Assembly (NCBI GenBank): GCA_030540225.1 | Contig: JAUNWQ010000009.1 | Location: 1 to 44,984, forward strand | Length of the DNA: 44,984 bases | Direction: 5' to 3' | Source: Coriobacteriia bacterium | GTDB taxonomy: Bacteria; Actinomycetota; Coriobacteriia; Coriobacteriales; Eggerthellaceae | Shown: positions 1 to 7,994 of the stretch, in pieces | How positions within the stretch are numbered: position 1 is the first letter of the stretch | Layout: every line of letters starts with the position of its first letter | Notes under the pieces: generated by a model | What the model was told of the DNA's origin: nothing | Seen by the model: the letters and a program-made list of their open reading frames with translations, nothing else | Databases searched by the model: none | Translations under genes and position numbers: made by a program

Positions 1-61
1 GCATCCATAAGCATTCGATAAGAGGCTCAAAAATGCAACGACTTAAAGATAGGAGAGGGTC

Positions 62-1591
62 ATGACCGTTCGCAGCGTAAAAGACGTGAAATTGGTGGTT
101 AAACCGGTGTTCTTCGCAATGGAGCACCAGTACTACTACGAGGGACCCTGCCGCATGTCGTCAGGCGACGCGCTTGAGCCCGGCTTCGACGCGATTATCA
201 ACGGCAAGATCTACGAGGGGATGCAGAAGGCGCTTGACTTCAACCTGCGCAATGACACGCGGTTCGAGGTTTTGGAGCCAGCCGTCATTCGAACCACCGA
301 CGATTGGGATATCAAGGAAGAATGGTTCGAATCGGCGCTCGCAGACGATCGTATCGTTGACTTCTATCTCGTCAACACCGCATTTGGCGCCAACACCGTT
401 ATCGAGGAGTTTGCGCTCAGAACCCAAAAACCCATGGGCCCCAACCCCTTCAAGATGTACGGCCAAGTGGCTTTCGCGTCCAGTGTACGACGCGGTGCCG
501 ACGTTATCTTCTCGCTCAACTGGCCCGAGCTGAAAGACAAGCTGCTTTGTCTGCGCGCCGAGAAGGCGATGCGCACTGCAAACATTCTGCTCGCCCCGCG
601 CTTCGGAGGCGACAAGGCGATGGCGGGTGGGACCGACACCTTCGACAGCCTCTGCTTGGCGCGCGACAAGTTTGGGACGAACTTCCGCTACGTGAACGTG
701 CATGAGCTTATGGATTACCTCTCTCCCCTGCCTGAAAACGGCAACCACACCACGCCTGGGCGCAAGACCATGAACATCACCCCGGAGGAGATTGCATGGT
801 GCGAAGAGCTCGCCGACAGCCTCATGACGAATGCATCCGAGTGCCAGATTGCGAAAAAATACCTTGTCAACAGCCTTAAAGCGTACAAGGTCGTCGACAA
901 GGTTATGGACGCCTATGATTGCTCGGGATTCGCAGCGCCCTGCCCCGACGCCTGTTCGACGAGACGGCTTAACGAGGAGCAGTTCACCTTCTGCCTCACC
1001 CACAGCCTCAATCTCGAACGAGGCGTGGGCTCCGCGTGCGAATACGACGTCACCTCGGTTTTGTGCATGATCCTTGAAATGGCGCTCACGGGGAAGGCGG
1101 CCTATATGGGCAACACCCTCCCCGCGCCGCTCGGCCCCGACGGCGAAGTCAATTTCTCCGACTCGAAATATTCGGCACCTATCGATGGCAACAAGAACAA
1201 CCTCTACCTCGTAAGCCACTCGACACCCTGCCGCTGCCTTCACGGCTTCGATGAGCTCGACGACTTCGCCTTGCGCCACTTCGCTTTGGACGCTGGGTTC
1301 GGAGCGATTCAGCGCCATGACTTCGATGCGGATAAGGGCCAGGTCATCACGATGATTCGCATCTCGTCCGACTGCAAGGAGATGTTCATCGGCCGCGGAG
1401 AGATCGTCGCAGGGTTCGGGTACGATTCCGACAACTGCAACGGTGGATTTGTCTTCCGCGTTGCCGACGAGCATGACTTCTTCGAAAAGCATGTCACGTT
1501 CGGATTGCATCTTCCCCTTGTGTATGGCGATTACGTCGACCAGTTCGTGTTCATCGCGAAACGCCTCGGCCTCACCCCAGTCGTTGCCTAA
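62..1591 (+). CDS. L-fucose/L-arabinose isomerase-like protein
   Basis: 509 residues, ATG start preceded by a strong AGGAGAGG ribosome binding site. The C-terminal half has the look of the FucI/AraA isomerase fold: an ACEYD segment with Glu327 where the family has its first metal ligand, followed by a long hydrophobic helix, and near the end GLHLPLVYGD with His483 where FucI-type enzymes have a metal-binding His before a YGD turn. The family interconverts aldoses and ketoses using a divalent metal. The protein is unusually rich in Cys around residues 285-330, and no kinase, aldolase or sugar transporter lies nearby, so an ordinary sugar-catabolic role is not supported. It is followed after 12 bases by an acyl-carrier-like gene and then by sufE and a membrane LuxR regulator. 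Family assignment is fairly secure; substrate unknown. Confidence 0.75.
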   Translation: MTVRSVKDVKLVVKPVFFAMEHQYYYEGPCRMSSGDALEPGFDAIINGKIYEGMQKALDFNLRNDTRFEVLEPAVIRTTDDWDIKEEWFESALADDRIVDFYLVNTAFGANTVIEEFALRTQKPMGPNPFKMYGQVAFASSVRRGADVIFSLNWPELKDKLLCLRAEKAMRTANILLAPRFGGDKAMAGGTDTFDSLCLARDKFGTNFRYVNVHELMDYLSPLPENGNHTTPGRKTMNITPEEIAWCEELADSLMTNASECQIAKKYLVNSLKAYKVVDKVMDAYDCSGFAAPCPDACSTRRLNEEQFTFCLTHSLNLERGVGSACEYDVTSVLCMILEMALTGKAAYMGNTLPAPLGPDGEVNFSDSKYSAPIDGNKNNLYLVSHSTPCRCLHGFDELDDFALRHFALDAGFGAIQRHDFDADKGQVITMIRISSDCKEMFIGRGEIVAGFGYDSDNCNGGFVFRVADEHDFFEKHVTFGLHLPLVYGDYVDQFVFIAKRLGLTPVVA

Positions 1592-1603
1592 GGGGCGCAC
1601 GCG

Positions 1604-2026
1604 ATGCCCGATAAGGCCATTATGGATAGGCTCCTCGCTGCAAAGCGGGGAGCCGCCCTCGTTTGCGACGAGTTCGAAAGCGACCGCGCGGCGGGGACGC
1701 TCGATGCACAGCTCGTCGAGAGCTTGGTGAGGCGCTTCATCTTGGCGAAGTTCCGCCTCAATGAGCAGGAGGCTGCGCCTGCGGGAGATAGCCTGGAAAA
1801 GCTTGCGCAAGCGAGCCTCGCAAAGATGCTGAGAATCGCGCCCGACCTCGTTAAAACCGAAGATAGGGCGGCCAACTGCGACGGGGCCGACTCTGCGACG
1901 GTCAAGCAGGCTCTCGTGATCATGGCACTTCAAAAGGAATTCCACGTGCAGCTCGATTGTTTTAGCGCTGGGCTCTGCCATAGTGTCGGCGAGCTTGCCG
2001 CGCTCGTATGGCAGGCAGCTCGATAG
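1604..2026 (+). CDS. Acyl-carrier-protein-like small protein
   Basis: 140 residues, starting 12 bases after the isomerase-like gene with an AAGGGG site at the junction. The C-terminal part (about residues 70-138) resembles an acyl carrier domain: a GADS segment with Ser97 in the position of the phosphopantetheine-bearing Ser, then a helix reading ALVIMALQKEF like the recognition helix of carrier proteins, then a terminal helix LAALVWQ. The residue after the Ser is Ala rather than the usual Leu, so modification is uncertain. The N-terminal 65 residues are predicted helical and unrecognised. Placement between an isomerase-like protein and SufE suggests a carrier or scaffold role in one pathway; that is inference. 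No fatty acid or polyketide genes are nearby. Confidence 0.6.
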   Translation: MPDKAIMDRLLAAKRGAALVCDEFESDRAAGTLDAQLVESLVRRFILAKFRLNEQEAAPAGDSLEKLAQASLAKMLRIAPDLVKTEDRAANCDGADSATVKQALVIMALQKEFHVQLDCFSAGLCHSVGELAALVWQAAR

Positions 2027-2093
2027 CCGAATCAAACTGGCAATCGCCTGTCTCGGCAGACGACGCGCTCGAAACGAATGAGAGGGGATTTCG

Positions 2094-2639
2094 ATGGGCG
2101 CCCAACTCGAAAGCGGCAATAAAACCGCATCGACAGAGGCTCGGGAAGACGAATTTCTCGGCAACTTCGAGCTGCTCGACGACACCCTGCTGCAATTCGA
2201 GTACATCCTAAGCTTCATCGGGGACCTAAACGCGATTCCAGAAGAAGACCGCACCGACGATTGCAAGGTGGAAGGCTGCGCAAGCAACGCCTGGCTGATG
2301 CTCGAAGCACGCAACGGTCGCCTGAAGCTGAGCCTTGGATCGGATTCCCTTATCATTGAGGGGCTGCTTGGGGCACTCACATGGATGCTCGATACGCAGC
2401 CCCTCGAAGACGTTGCCGCATGGCAGCCGCGCTTTCTCAATCATCCGCAGATGAAACCGCATCTCAACAGCGACCGCAGCCACGGCATAGCCTCGATCGT
2501 GAAAGCGATTCAGACGTTTTGCGTGGCGAGAACAGCACAATTGGGATGTTTGCGGCACGCCTCCTCAAGACAGCTCGCATCGTCTGCAGCTCAAGCCAAA
2601 GGTTCGAACCAAAGCTCAGCATCGAGCAGTTGTTGCTGA
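2094..2639 (+). CDS. sufE: SufE-like sulfur acceptor protein
   Basis: 181 residues, ATG with GAGAGGGG upstream; an in-frame TGA at 2079 excludes an earlier start. SufE accepts persulfide sulfur from a cysteine desulfurase and passes it on for Fe-S assembly. The SufE pattern is clear: the N-terminal helix FELLDDTLLQFEYIL, an acidic EEDRTDDCKVEGC loop with Cys62 as the probable persulfide Cys, then LIIEGLLGALTWML and an LNSDRSHG segment close to the family's L-SPSRSNG end. The core ends at about residue 140, where SufE usually stops; a further 40 residues rich in Ser and Ala, ending in two Cys, are atypical. No desulfurase is in the window. The gene lies between the carrier-like protein and the LuxR regulator, 19 bases before the latter. 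Confidence 0.82.
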   Translation: MGAQLESGNKTASTEAREDEFLGNFELLDDTLLQFEYILSFIGDLNAIPEEDRTDDCKVEGCASNAWLMLEARNGRLKLSLGSDSLIIEGLLGALTWMLDTQPLEDVAAWQPRFLNHPQMKPHLNSDRSHGIASIVKAIQTFCVARTAQLGCLRHASSRQLASSAAQAKGSNQSSASSSCC

Positions 2640-2658
2640 TCGGCGAATCGGGGGGATC

Positions 2659-4080
2659 ATGAAAGTTAGGCATCTCGGATTCATGCAGCTCGCAATTGTC
2701 GTGGGCTTTTGCCTCTATTACGGCTACTACCTGATCGCCTTTTTCGGAGCCTTCGCCGAACTCCCGACCAGCATGGATTTTACCGAAGCGCACCTGGGGC
2801 AATTCGTTTTCTTCGTCGGAAGCATCATCGGCACGGAGGGCTTGCTGCTCTGGTTCAGGCGCCGCGACAGCGTTGCGCTCGGCCACACGAGGTTCTTCTT
2901 CCTTGCAAGCCTTGCGCCCGGCTCGCTCTCTCCCTTGCTCATGGCGCTCGACGCCCTAGGGGCAACGCCTCCGCTCCCCCTCATGTACACATGCCTCCTG
3001 TTCGCAGGTTTTTCGATCGCCATGGGATTCATGCTATGGGACGATTTCATGGTACACGGCGGCTTATGCCACAACCAATTCGCCCATGCAGCGGTCTTCT
3101 GCACCGGCGGGCTGCTCTTCCTCTTCTGCACCGCGCTGCTTCCCAAGCTCGCCTTCGGAATCGTCTGCTGGCTCATGCTTTTTTTCAGCATGCTGCTCGT
3201 CATGTTCATAAACCCCCGCCGCCGCCCCCAGCCCGACAGGTCCGTCAGGCCCGTGGCGGAGTTCTTCAAGGGAACCCACCATCTCGACATCGTGAGCGCC
3301 GTGCTCAACGTAGCCTTCGGCTATGCCTTCATCTTGCTTTTCCGCACTGGAACCGCAAACGTGCTCGTCGCGGGCGCGGCGGCGATCCTCGTAGATGCCA
3401 TCATCTCCTCGGCGATGGGAAACCGTCGCTCGATGCTCTACTCGGGCGCGCTTCGTCTCTTCTCCGCCATCGTCGCGTGCGCGCTGCTCCTCTATCTCGC
3501 GCCTGGAGACGCGCTCGCCATCATGGCCCTCGGCGTGATGGTCGTATGCTGGTTTCTCTTCCGAACCGTGCACTGCGGCTGCCTGGCGGTCCTCGCTGCA
3601 GCGAAAGAATTCCCCGTCCTCTACACCTCCACCCGGGGAAAGCTTGCCGCCAACTGCGGATTCGCTGCAGGCCTTCTCATCGGCACGCTCACCGTGGCAA
3701 GCGAGGCGCAAGATGCAAGCCTTGTCGTCACCTTGGCCATCGTCGCATCCTTCATCTTGGCATCCCTGTTCTTTTTGCCCTTCGACGAGGAATCGGGCAC
3801 CCCTGGCTATCGTACCGTCGTGCTCGTCGACATGCCAACAACAGCCGCACAGGACAGCTCGCTCGAAAGGCGCTGCGCCCGCCTGGTGAAGCGCTGCAAG
3901 CTTTCCCCGCGCGAAGCGGAAGTGCTCATATGGGCCGCGCAAGGGCGTAATGCGAAGGCCATCGCTGAGAAGCTTTTCATTTCCGAGAGCACCACCAAGA
4001 CTCATATGTCGAACATCTACCGCAAGGCGGGCGTCCACTCGCAACAGGAACTTATCGCGCTTCTGGACCAAGAGCGATAA
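2659..4080 (+). CDS. LuxR-family regulator with 12-helix membrane domain
   Basis: 473 residues. Residues 1-400 form about twelve hydrophobic segments (for example near 5-30, 45-65, 75-95, 105-128 and onward to about 390), and residues 411-471 are a GerE/LuxR helix-turn-helix with LSPREAEVLIWAAQGRNAKA followed by the recognition helix STTKTHMSNIYRKAGV. This architecture, a membrane sensor fused to a LuxR DNA-binding domain without a receiver, is highly characteristic of Eggerthellaceae, where such genes often sit beside inducible anaerobic reductases and are thought to sense their substrates. Here it ends the first operon and lies directly upstream of the first molybdoenzyme cassette, making it the obvious candidate regulator of one or both cassettes. 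Ligand and DNA site are not known. Confidence 0.92.
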   Translation: MKVRHLGFMQLAIVVGFCLYYGYYLIAFFGAFAELPTSMDFTEAHLGQFVFFVGSIIGTEGLLLWFRRRDSVALGHTRFFFLASLAPGSLSPLLMALDALGATPPLPLMYTCLLFAGFSIAMGFMLWDDFMVHGGLCHNQFAHAAVFCTGGLLFLFCTALLPKLAFGIVCWLMLFFSMLLVMFINPRRRPQPDRSVRPVAEFFKGTHHLDIVSAVLNVAFGYAFILLFRTGTANVLVAGAAAILVDAIISSAMGNRRSMLYSGALRLFSAIVACALLLYLAPGDALAIMALGVMVVCWFLFRTVHCGCLAVLAAAKEFPVLYTSTRGKLAANCGFAAGLLIGTLTVASEAQDASLVVTLAIVASFILASLFFLPFDEESGTPGYRTVVLVDMPTTAAQDSSLERRCARLVKRCKLSPREAEVLIWAAQGRNAKAIAEKLFISESTTKTHMSNIYRKAGVHSQQELIALLDQER

Positions 4081-4149
4081 TTGTCGGTCCAAATAAGCAC
4101 ACCCTCTGGACCGCAATTTCAAAGAAAACGAGTTTCCCCAGCTCAACAC

Positions 4150-4165
4150 CTCATACGCAGCGTAC
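4150..4165 (+). promoter_or_regulatory. Shared upstream motif, copy 1 (CTCATAC-N4-CGTAC)
   Basis: CTCATAC at 4150-4156 and CGTAC at 4161-4165, 204 bases before the chosen start of the first molybdoenzyme gene. A near-identical element with a 3-base spacer lies 188 bases before the second molybdoenzyme gene (9392-9406). Repetition at matched distances in otherwise dissimilar leaders suggests a regulator site. Assignment to the adjacent LuxR protein is inference. Confidence 0.4.
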
Positions 4166-4259
4166 CGCCCCTCATCAGCCGCGTTCCAATCTCGCTTTTG
4201 GAACTCCTGCGGTCAAGCCATCCTCGATTTTGCGCCCTAACGTGTGAGCCACCGAAAAG

Positions 4260-4310
4260 GTAGAAGCGGAGGGCGCTAAGGAAGGAGGCCTTACCACTCT
4301 CGACTTCTAT
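4260..4310 (+). promoter_or_regulatory. Structured 5' leader of first molybdoenzyme gene
   Basis: Nested inverted repeats: GTAGAAG (4260-4266) can pair with CTTCTAT (4304-4310, one G-U), enclosing TAAGG (4277-4281) with CCTTA (4289-4293). The structure lies about 45-95 bases before the start codon. The whole 273-base gap 4081-4353 has no other recognisable gene. No known riboswitch consensus was matched. Confidence 0.3.
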
Positions 4311-4353
4311 CACGGCGAGTGAGCCATTAGTGGAAAGCTCTAGGAGAGGGAGA

Positions 4354-6774
4354 GTGACTCAAATGACAATGAGAATCGACATTCCCCACGACAGCGACGA
4401 GTCGAAGGGGATGCGCCCCACGTTCTTCAACGAACCGCCTGTCATGTACACCGGTGGAGACGTGCCTTGGCAGTGGGAAGAGGACGGCATGATCTGCACC
4501 AGGTCGGCCGCCTGGTCTGCGCCGGGCTGCCATGACGGCTGCGGCGTCATCGTCTACACGGACAAGGAGACCGGCAAGTTCATCAAGGTCGAAGGCGACG
4601 AGGAGAACCCGTACTACCAGGGGCGCCTCTGCATGCGCTGCCTCGACGTGGCCGAGGCGATCTATCATCCCGACCGACTGCTCCACCCGATGAAGCGCGA
4701 CCCGAAGTTCCGCGGCAAGGCGGACAAGTGGGAGCGGATCACGTGGGAAGAAGCCTACGACATGATCGACGAGAAGTTCACCAAGATTCGCGACGAGTAC
4801 GGCGGAAAGGCGATCATCTTCGCATCGGGAACCGGTCGCGTCACGCCGCCGATCAATGCTCGCTTGGGCTATGCGCTCGGTTCGATCCAGTATTCCTATT
4901 TCCATTCCGGCAACGCCTGCTATGTTCCCCGCGTGGCTGCCGCGAACACCATTCAGGGATGCTACACCTGTCCGGACTTCTCGATGCAGTTCCCCGACCG
5001 CTACGACAATCCCGAATGGGTCGCGCCGAAGAACATCTTCGTCTGGGGCAACAACCCGCTTATCGCCAATGCCGACGGCAACCTCGGCCATTGGGTCGTC
5101 GACTGCATGAAGCGCGGCTCGAAGCTCATCGTCGTCGACCCGCGTTTGACCTGGCTTGCGGCGAAGGCCGACCTCTGGCTGCAGATTCGCCCCGGCACCG
5201 ACTCCATGCTCGCACTGTCCATGGGCAAATACCTCATGGAAAACGACCTCTACGACCACGAGTTCGTCGAGAAATGGTGCTACGGCTTCGAGGAGTACGA
5301 GAAGGCTTGCGAGCCCTACAATCTCGACTGGGCCTCTGAGGTCACCTGGCTTGACAAGGAAGACATCATCGCCGCTGCGAAGTACATGTCTGAGAAGCCA
5401 ACGGCCGTGCAGTGGGGCCTGGCCATCGACATGAACCTGCAGTGCGTCACCGCTTCCCAGGCGCTGTGCAACCTGTGGTGCATCACCGGCCAGATCGACA
5501 TCCCCGGCGGTATGATCACCGTGCACGACCCGTACAACACCGAAGTTTGGCTGCCGCCCGATCCCCGCGAGGTCTTCACCCCTGAGCAGGAGAAAGAGCG
5601 CATCGGCTCCAACTACGAGATGATCACCAACTCCGGCATGGTCCAGTGCCAGGCGGACTCCATGATCGACCAGCTGGTCACCGGCCGCCCGTTCAAAATC
5701 CGCGCTGCGTGGATCCAGTCGACCAACCCGCTCGCCTGCTGCGCACAGGACCCCGAGCCCCGCGTCGAGAAGGGCCTTAGAAACTGCGAGTTCGTCGTGG
5801 GCGTCGACTGCTTCATGACGCCGACACTCATGGCAAACTGCGACGTCGTGCTGCCGCTGTGCTTCTACCCAGAGCGCGAGGGCCTGCGCTCGGTGTGGTA
5901 CTACATCCAAAACACCAACAAAGCCTGCGAGCCGATGGGCGAATCGAAAGACGACTTCCAGATCAACTGGGAGCTCGGCCGCCGTTGGAACAAGGACCTC
6001 TGGCCAGGTGAGACGCTTGAGGAATACTTCTCCTACCTCATCAAAGAGGCCGACATCACCTACGATGACTCCCGTAAGCTCAACTGGATCTACCCCGAGT
6101 TCCACTATCGCAAGTTCGAGAAGGGCGAACAGCGCCCCGACGGCAAGGTGGGATTCAACACGCCGACAGGCCGCATCGAGCTGTGGTCGACACTGCTGGC
6201 ATCCTGGGGGCAGAAGCCGCTGCCCTACTTCGAGGAGCCGCCGATGAGCCCCTACAGCCAGCCGGAGCTCTACAAGGAGTACCCGCTGGTCCTCACCACC
6301 GGCGCTCGCCACTACGAGTCCTTCCACTCCGAGCATAGGCAGATGAGCCGTCTGCGCTCGAGACTCCCCCAGCCGCTGTTCGAGATTCACCCGGACAAGG
6401 CGGCGGAACTCGGCATCGAAGACGGCGATTGGTGCTGGATCGAAAGCCCCATCGGCCGTTGCCGCGAGGTGGCGAAGGTCACGCCCATCGTCGACCCGCG
6501 CGTGGTGCAGGCGGACCACGGCTGGTGGTTCCCTGAAGCCGACCCGGAGGATCAGGGCGAAGGCTGCTTTGCAACCTATGCCCGCAACATCAACGTGTGC
6601 CTGCCGTCGGAATGCGGCGACACCGGGTTCGGCAACCAGAGCAAGTGCTACCTGTGCAAGGTCTACAAGTGCACGCCGGAAGAAATCCCCCTGCCTGAAC
6701 CGGCACAGCCCAAGGACCGCTTCGCCGAGGGCAGTTTCCGCAACTCCACCCTCGAAGCAGAAATGGAGGACTAG
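4354..6774 (+). CDS. Molybdopterin oxidoreductase catalytic subunit, cassette 1
   Basis: About 806 residues, DMSO-reductase superfamily (bis-MGD enzymes). The GTG at 4354 is 7 bases after AGGAG; ATG 4363 is also possible and GTG 4330 has no site. N-terminal cluster-binding region: GCHDGC (Cys59, Cys63) and RLCMRC (Cys93, Cys96), differing from the usual CxxCxxxC pattern. The candidate Mo ligand is Cys189 in SGNACYVPR. The C-terminal pterin-binding domain contains TGARHYESFHSEHRQ and HGWWFPE. There is no twin-Arg signal, so it should be cytoplasmic. Its gene is followed after 2 bases by the Fe-S partner. Known relatives include catechol dehydroxylases of Eggerthellaceae and transhydroxylase-like enzymes, so reduction or dehydroxylation of an aromatic compound is plausible. 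The substrate cannot be read. It is a clear paralogue of the gene at 9580. Confidence 0.9.
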   Translation: MTQMTMRIDIPHDSDESKGMRPTFFNEPPVMYTGGDVPWQWEEDGMICTRSAAWSAPGCHDGCGVIVYTDKETGKFIKVEGDEENPYYQGRLCMRCLDVAEAIYHPDRLLHPMKRDPKFRGKADKWERITWEEAYDMIDEKFTKIRDEYGGKAIIFASGTGRVTPPINARLGYALGSIQYSYFHSGNACYVPRVAAANTIQGCYTCPDFSMQFPDRYDNPEWVAPKNIFVWGNNPLIANADGNLGHWVVDCMKRGSKLIVVDPRLTWLAAKADLWLQIRPGTDSMLALSMGKYLMENDLYDHEFVEKWCYGFEEYEKACEPYNLDWASEVTWLDKEDIIAAAKYMSEKPTAVQWGLAIDMNLQCVTASQALCNLWCITGQIDIPGGMITVHDPYNTEVWLPPDPREVFTPEQEKERIGSNYEMITNSGMVQCQADSMIDQLVTGRPFKIRAAWIQSTNPLACCAQDPEPRVEKGLRNCEFVVGVDCFMTPTLMANCDVVLPLCFYPEREGLRSVWYYIQNTNKACEPMGESKDDFQINWELGRRWNKDLWPGETLEEYFSYLIKEADITYDDSRKLNWIYPEFHYRKFEKGEQRPDGKVGFNTPTGRIELWSTLLASWGQKPLPYFEEPPMSPYSQPELYKEYPLVLTTGARHYESFHSEHRQMSRLRSRLPQPLFEIHPDKAAELGIEDGDWCWIESPIGRCREVAKVTPIVDPRVVQADHGWWFPEADPEDQGEGCFATYARNINVCLPSECGDTGFGNQSKCYLCKVYKCTPEEIPLPEPAQPKDRFAEGSFRNSTLEAEMED

Positions 6775-6776
6775 CC

Positions 6777-7142
6777 ATGGCTGAGAAGGCATACGGACTG
6801 CTCATCAACTACGAGTTCTGCACCGGCTGCGGCACCTGCGAGATGGCCTGTTCCGTCGAGCACGACATCCCCATCGGGCGTTATGGTATCCAGATGGCCA
6901 CTATTGGCCCCTGGCAGATCGACAAGAAGAACTGGCAGCTCGACACAGTGCCCATCCCCACAGACGAGTGCGACCTGTGCGCCGAGCGCGTGGGGAAGGG
7001 CAAGAAGCCGACGTGCGTGAAGCACTGCCAGTCGCTGTGCATGGAATACGGGCCCGTCGACGAGCTGGCGGCGAAGCTGGCTGGCGCCACGACGAAGCAC
7101 GTGCTCTTCGTACCCAAGGCGGGCACGGCAGCAAAGCAGTAG
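6777..7142 (+). CDS. Small 4Fe-4S electron-transfer subunit, cassette 1
   Basis: 121 residues, ATG two bases after the stop of the catalytic subunit gene. First cluster motif CTGCGTCEMAC (Cys15, 18, 21, 25); second set CDLC (Cys65, 68) with TCVKHC (Cys80, 84) and a further Cys at 88. The protein is half the length of DmsB-type subunits, which carry four clusters, so it likely holds two [4Fe-4S] clusters and passes electrons from a soluble donor to the molybdoenzyme. No NrfD-like membrane subunit follows, which fits a cytoplasmic complex. It is clearly homologous to the protein encoded at 11976. Translation is probably coupled to the upstream gene. Confidence 0.9.
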   Translation: MAEKAYGLLINYEFCTGCGTCEMACSVEHDIPIGRYGIQMATIGPWQIDKKNWQLDTVPIPTDECDLCAERVGKGKKPTCVKHCQSLCMEYGPVDELAAKLAGATTKHVLFVPKAGTAAKQ

Positions 7143-7151
7143 GCGTTTAAC

Positions 7152-7209
7152 CCTGGCGCTGAGCAGATTTCACTGAAATATTCCGCGAAAACAACTGCTC
7201 AGCGCCAGG
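7152..7209. repeat. 15-bp perfect inverted repeat downstream of cassette 1 enzyme pair
   Basis: CCTGGCGCTGAGCAG (7152-7166) is exactly complementary to CTGCTCAGCGCCAGG (7195-7209), separated by 28 AT-richer bases. It starts 9 bases after the Fe-S subunit stop codon. There is no following T-run, so it is not a typical intrinsic terminator. It may be an mRNA 3'-stabilising or processing structure, or an operator; which one is unknown. Confidence 0.75.
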
Positions 7210-7241
7210 TCAAAGTGCGAAGAGGAAAGGGGTGAGGGCCT

Positions 7242-7493
7242 GTGTGCGGTGGGTACACGCGCGTATGCGTACGTTGCGGTCTATGCGGCAAGGTCGACCC
7301 TCGCCCGCTCAACACTGCAGGCACCTGTCCGATGTGCGGGCAGGTCGCCGAGCCGGGAGCGCAGCATTGCAGCGTCTGCGGCGCCAGAATCCCCCGGGCG
7401 CCCGGCGAGGAGGCGCATCCGAGCAATGCTCATCCCGACATTACGGGAATCAACGGGAAACAGGCCGAAGAGGCCGGAAGGGAGAAACGATGA
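7242..7493 (+). CDS. Zinc-ribbon small protein
   Basis: 83 residues, GTG start preceded by a purine-rich AAAGGGGTGAGG. Three closely spaced Cys pairs (CVRCGLCGK, CPMCGQ and CSVCGARIP) are the double zinc-ribbon type seen in many short uncharacterised proteins; the remaining 30 residues are polar and probably disordered. Its stop codon overlaps the ATG of the next gene as ATGA, indicating coupled translation. It lies inside cassette 1 between the Fe-S subunit and the MFS carrier, with no counterpart in cassette 2. A role in metal or cofactor handling for the molybdoenzyme is possible but not shown. Confidence 0.7.
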   Translation: MCGGYTRVCVRCGLCGKVDPRPLNTAGTCPMCGQVAEPGAQHCSVCGARIPRAPGEEAHPSNAHPDITGINGKQAEEAGREKR

Positions 7494-7843
7494 TCGCGAT
7501 GGAAGACGTCAAGCCGGTTGAAGTGGAAGCATCGATCCCAGCCGAGCAGGCGGCCACCCCAAGCAACTCCCTCAAACGCAAGAGGCCGGAAGGCGAAGGC
7601 GCGGTCGAGATCTACTGCACCAAGTGCGGCGAGTCGGCGACCGACGGGCGCTTCAGCCCCTATGGCCCGAGCATGGAGTGGTGGTACACCATCACCGGAA
7701 CCCTCGACGAAATCCAGTGGGTCTATCAGACGGACAAGAACTACTGGGCGAAGGTGGTCGAGCCGACCGTTCGATGCGAATGCGGCAGCGGGCGCGAGTG
7801 CAACCCTATGCTGTGGTCCGTACGGCAGATTCCCGCAAGCTAG
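7490..7843 (+). CDS. Hypothetical protein with paired Cys motifs
   Basis: 117 residues. The ATG at 7490 overlaps the preceding stop codon (ATGA) and has GGAAGGGAG upstream; the frame is open further left but upstream residues look non-coding. Residues 1-45 are acidic and basic low complexity. Residues 48-117 contain YCTKCGE and, 45 residues later, RCECGSGREC, consistent with one zinc site framing an aromatic-rich segment (MEWWYTITG, NYWAKVV). The family is not recognised. Coupling to the zinc-ribbon gene suggests the two proteins act together, perhaps as an assembly factor of the adjacent molybdoenzyme; this is inference. Confidence 0.65.
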   Translation: MIAMEDVKPVEVEASIPAEQAATPSNSLKRKRPEGEGAVEIYCTKCGESATDGRFSPYGPSMEWWYTITGTLDEIQWVYQTDKNYWAKVVEPTVRCECGSGRECNPMLWSVRQIPAS

Positions 7844-7866
7844 GCGCAGGACGCTTCGTTTTTGAC

Positions 7867-7944
7867 GCCAGCGGCTATGCCTGCGCCCCCGCTGGCAACC
7901 GAGCGCCTTCGGCCTGCAAACCATCCCGTCCTTTGCGAGGACGG
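7867..7944. repeat. Two intergenic hairpins before the cassette 1 MFS gene
   Basis: GCCAGCGG (7867-7874) pairs with CCGCTGGC (7889-7896), and CCGTCC (7926-7931) with GGACGG (7939-7944). Neither is followed by a T-run. They occupy most of the 151-base gap before the carrier gene and could lower read-through or mark an RNA processing region. Confidence 0.4.
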
Positions 7945-7994
7945 TGCTCCTCTGCACGCTGTATCTGGATTCGAATCTAGAGAAGGTGAGAACA

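Noticed and set aside
3..65. Open frame from the left edge ending as ATGA at the first gene start
   Set aside because: Only 20 codons, AT-rich with rare codons (ATA, AGA) unlike the neighbours; more likely the untranslated leader of the first gene than the end of an upstream gene.
161..2440. Very long open frame on the minus strand opposite the isomerase-like gene
   Set aside because: Antisense frame with biased Arg/Ser/Val-rich composition created by GC-rich codon use; no ribosome binding site or recognisable domain. Similar long antisense frames opposite the molybdoenzyme genes (4327-6792, 10246-11811), rpoD and the hydrogenase genes (39543-42212) were dismissed for the same reason.
7232..7489. 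Extension of the 7490 gene to an upstream GTG
   Set aside because: The extension is Arg-rich and overlaps the well-supported zinc-ribbon frame; the ATGA overlap and ribosome binding site fix the start at 7490.
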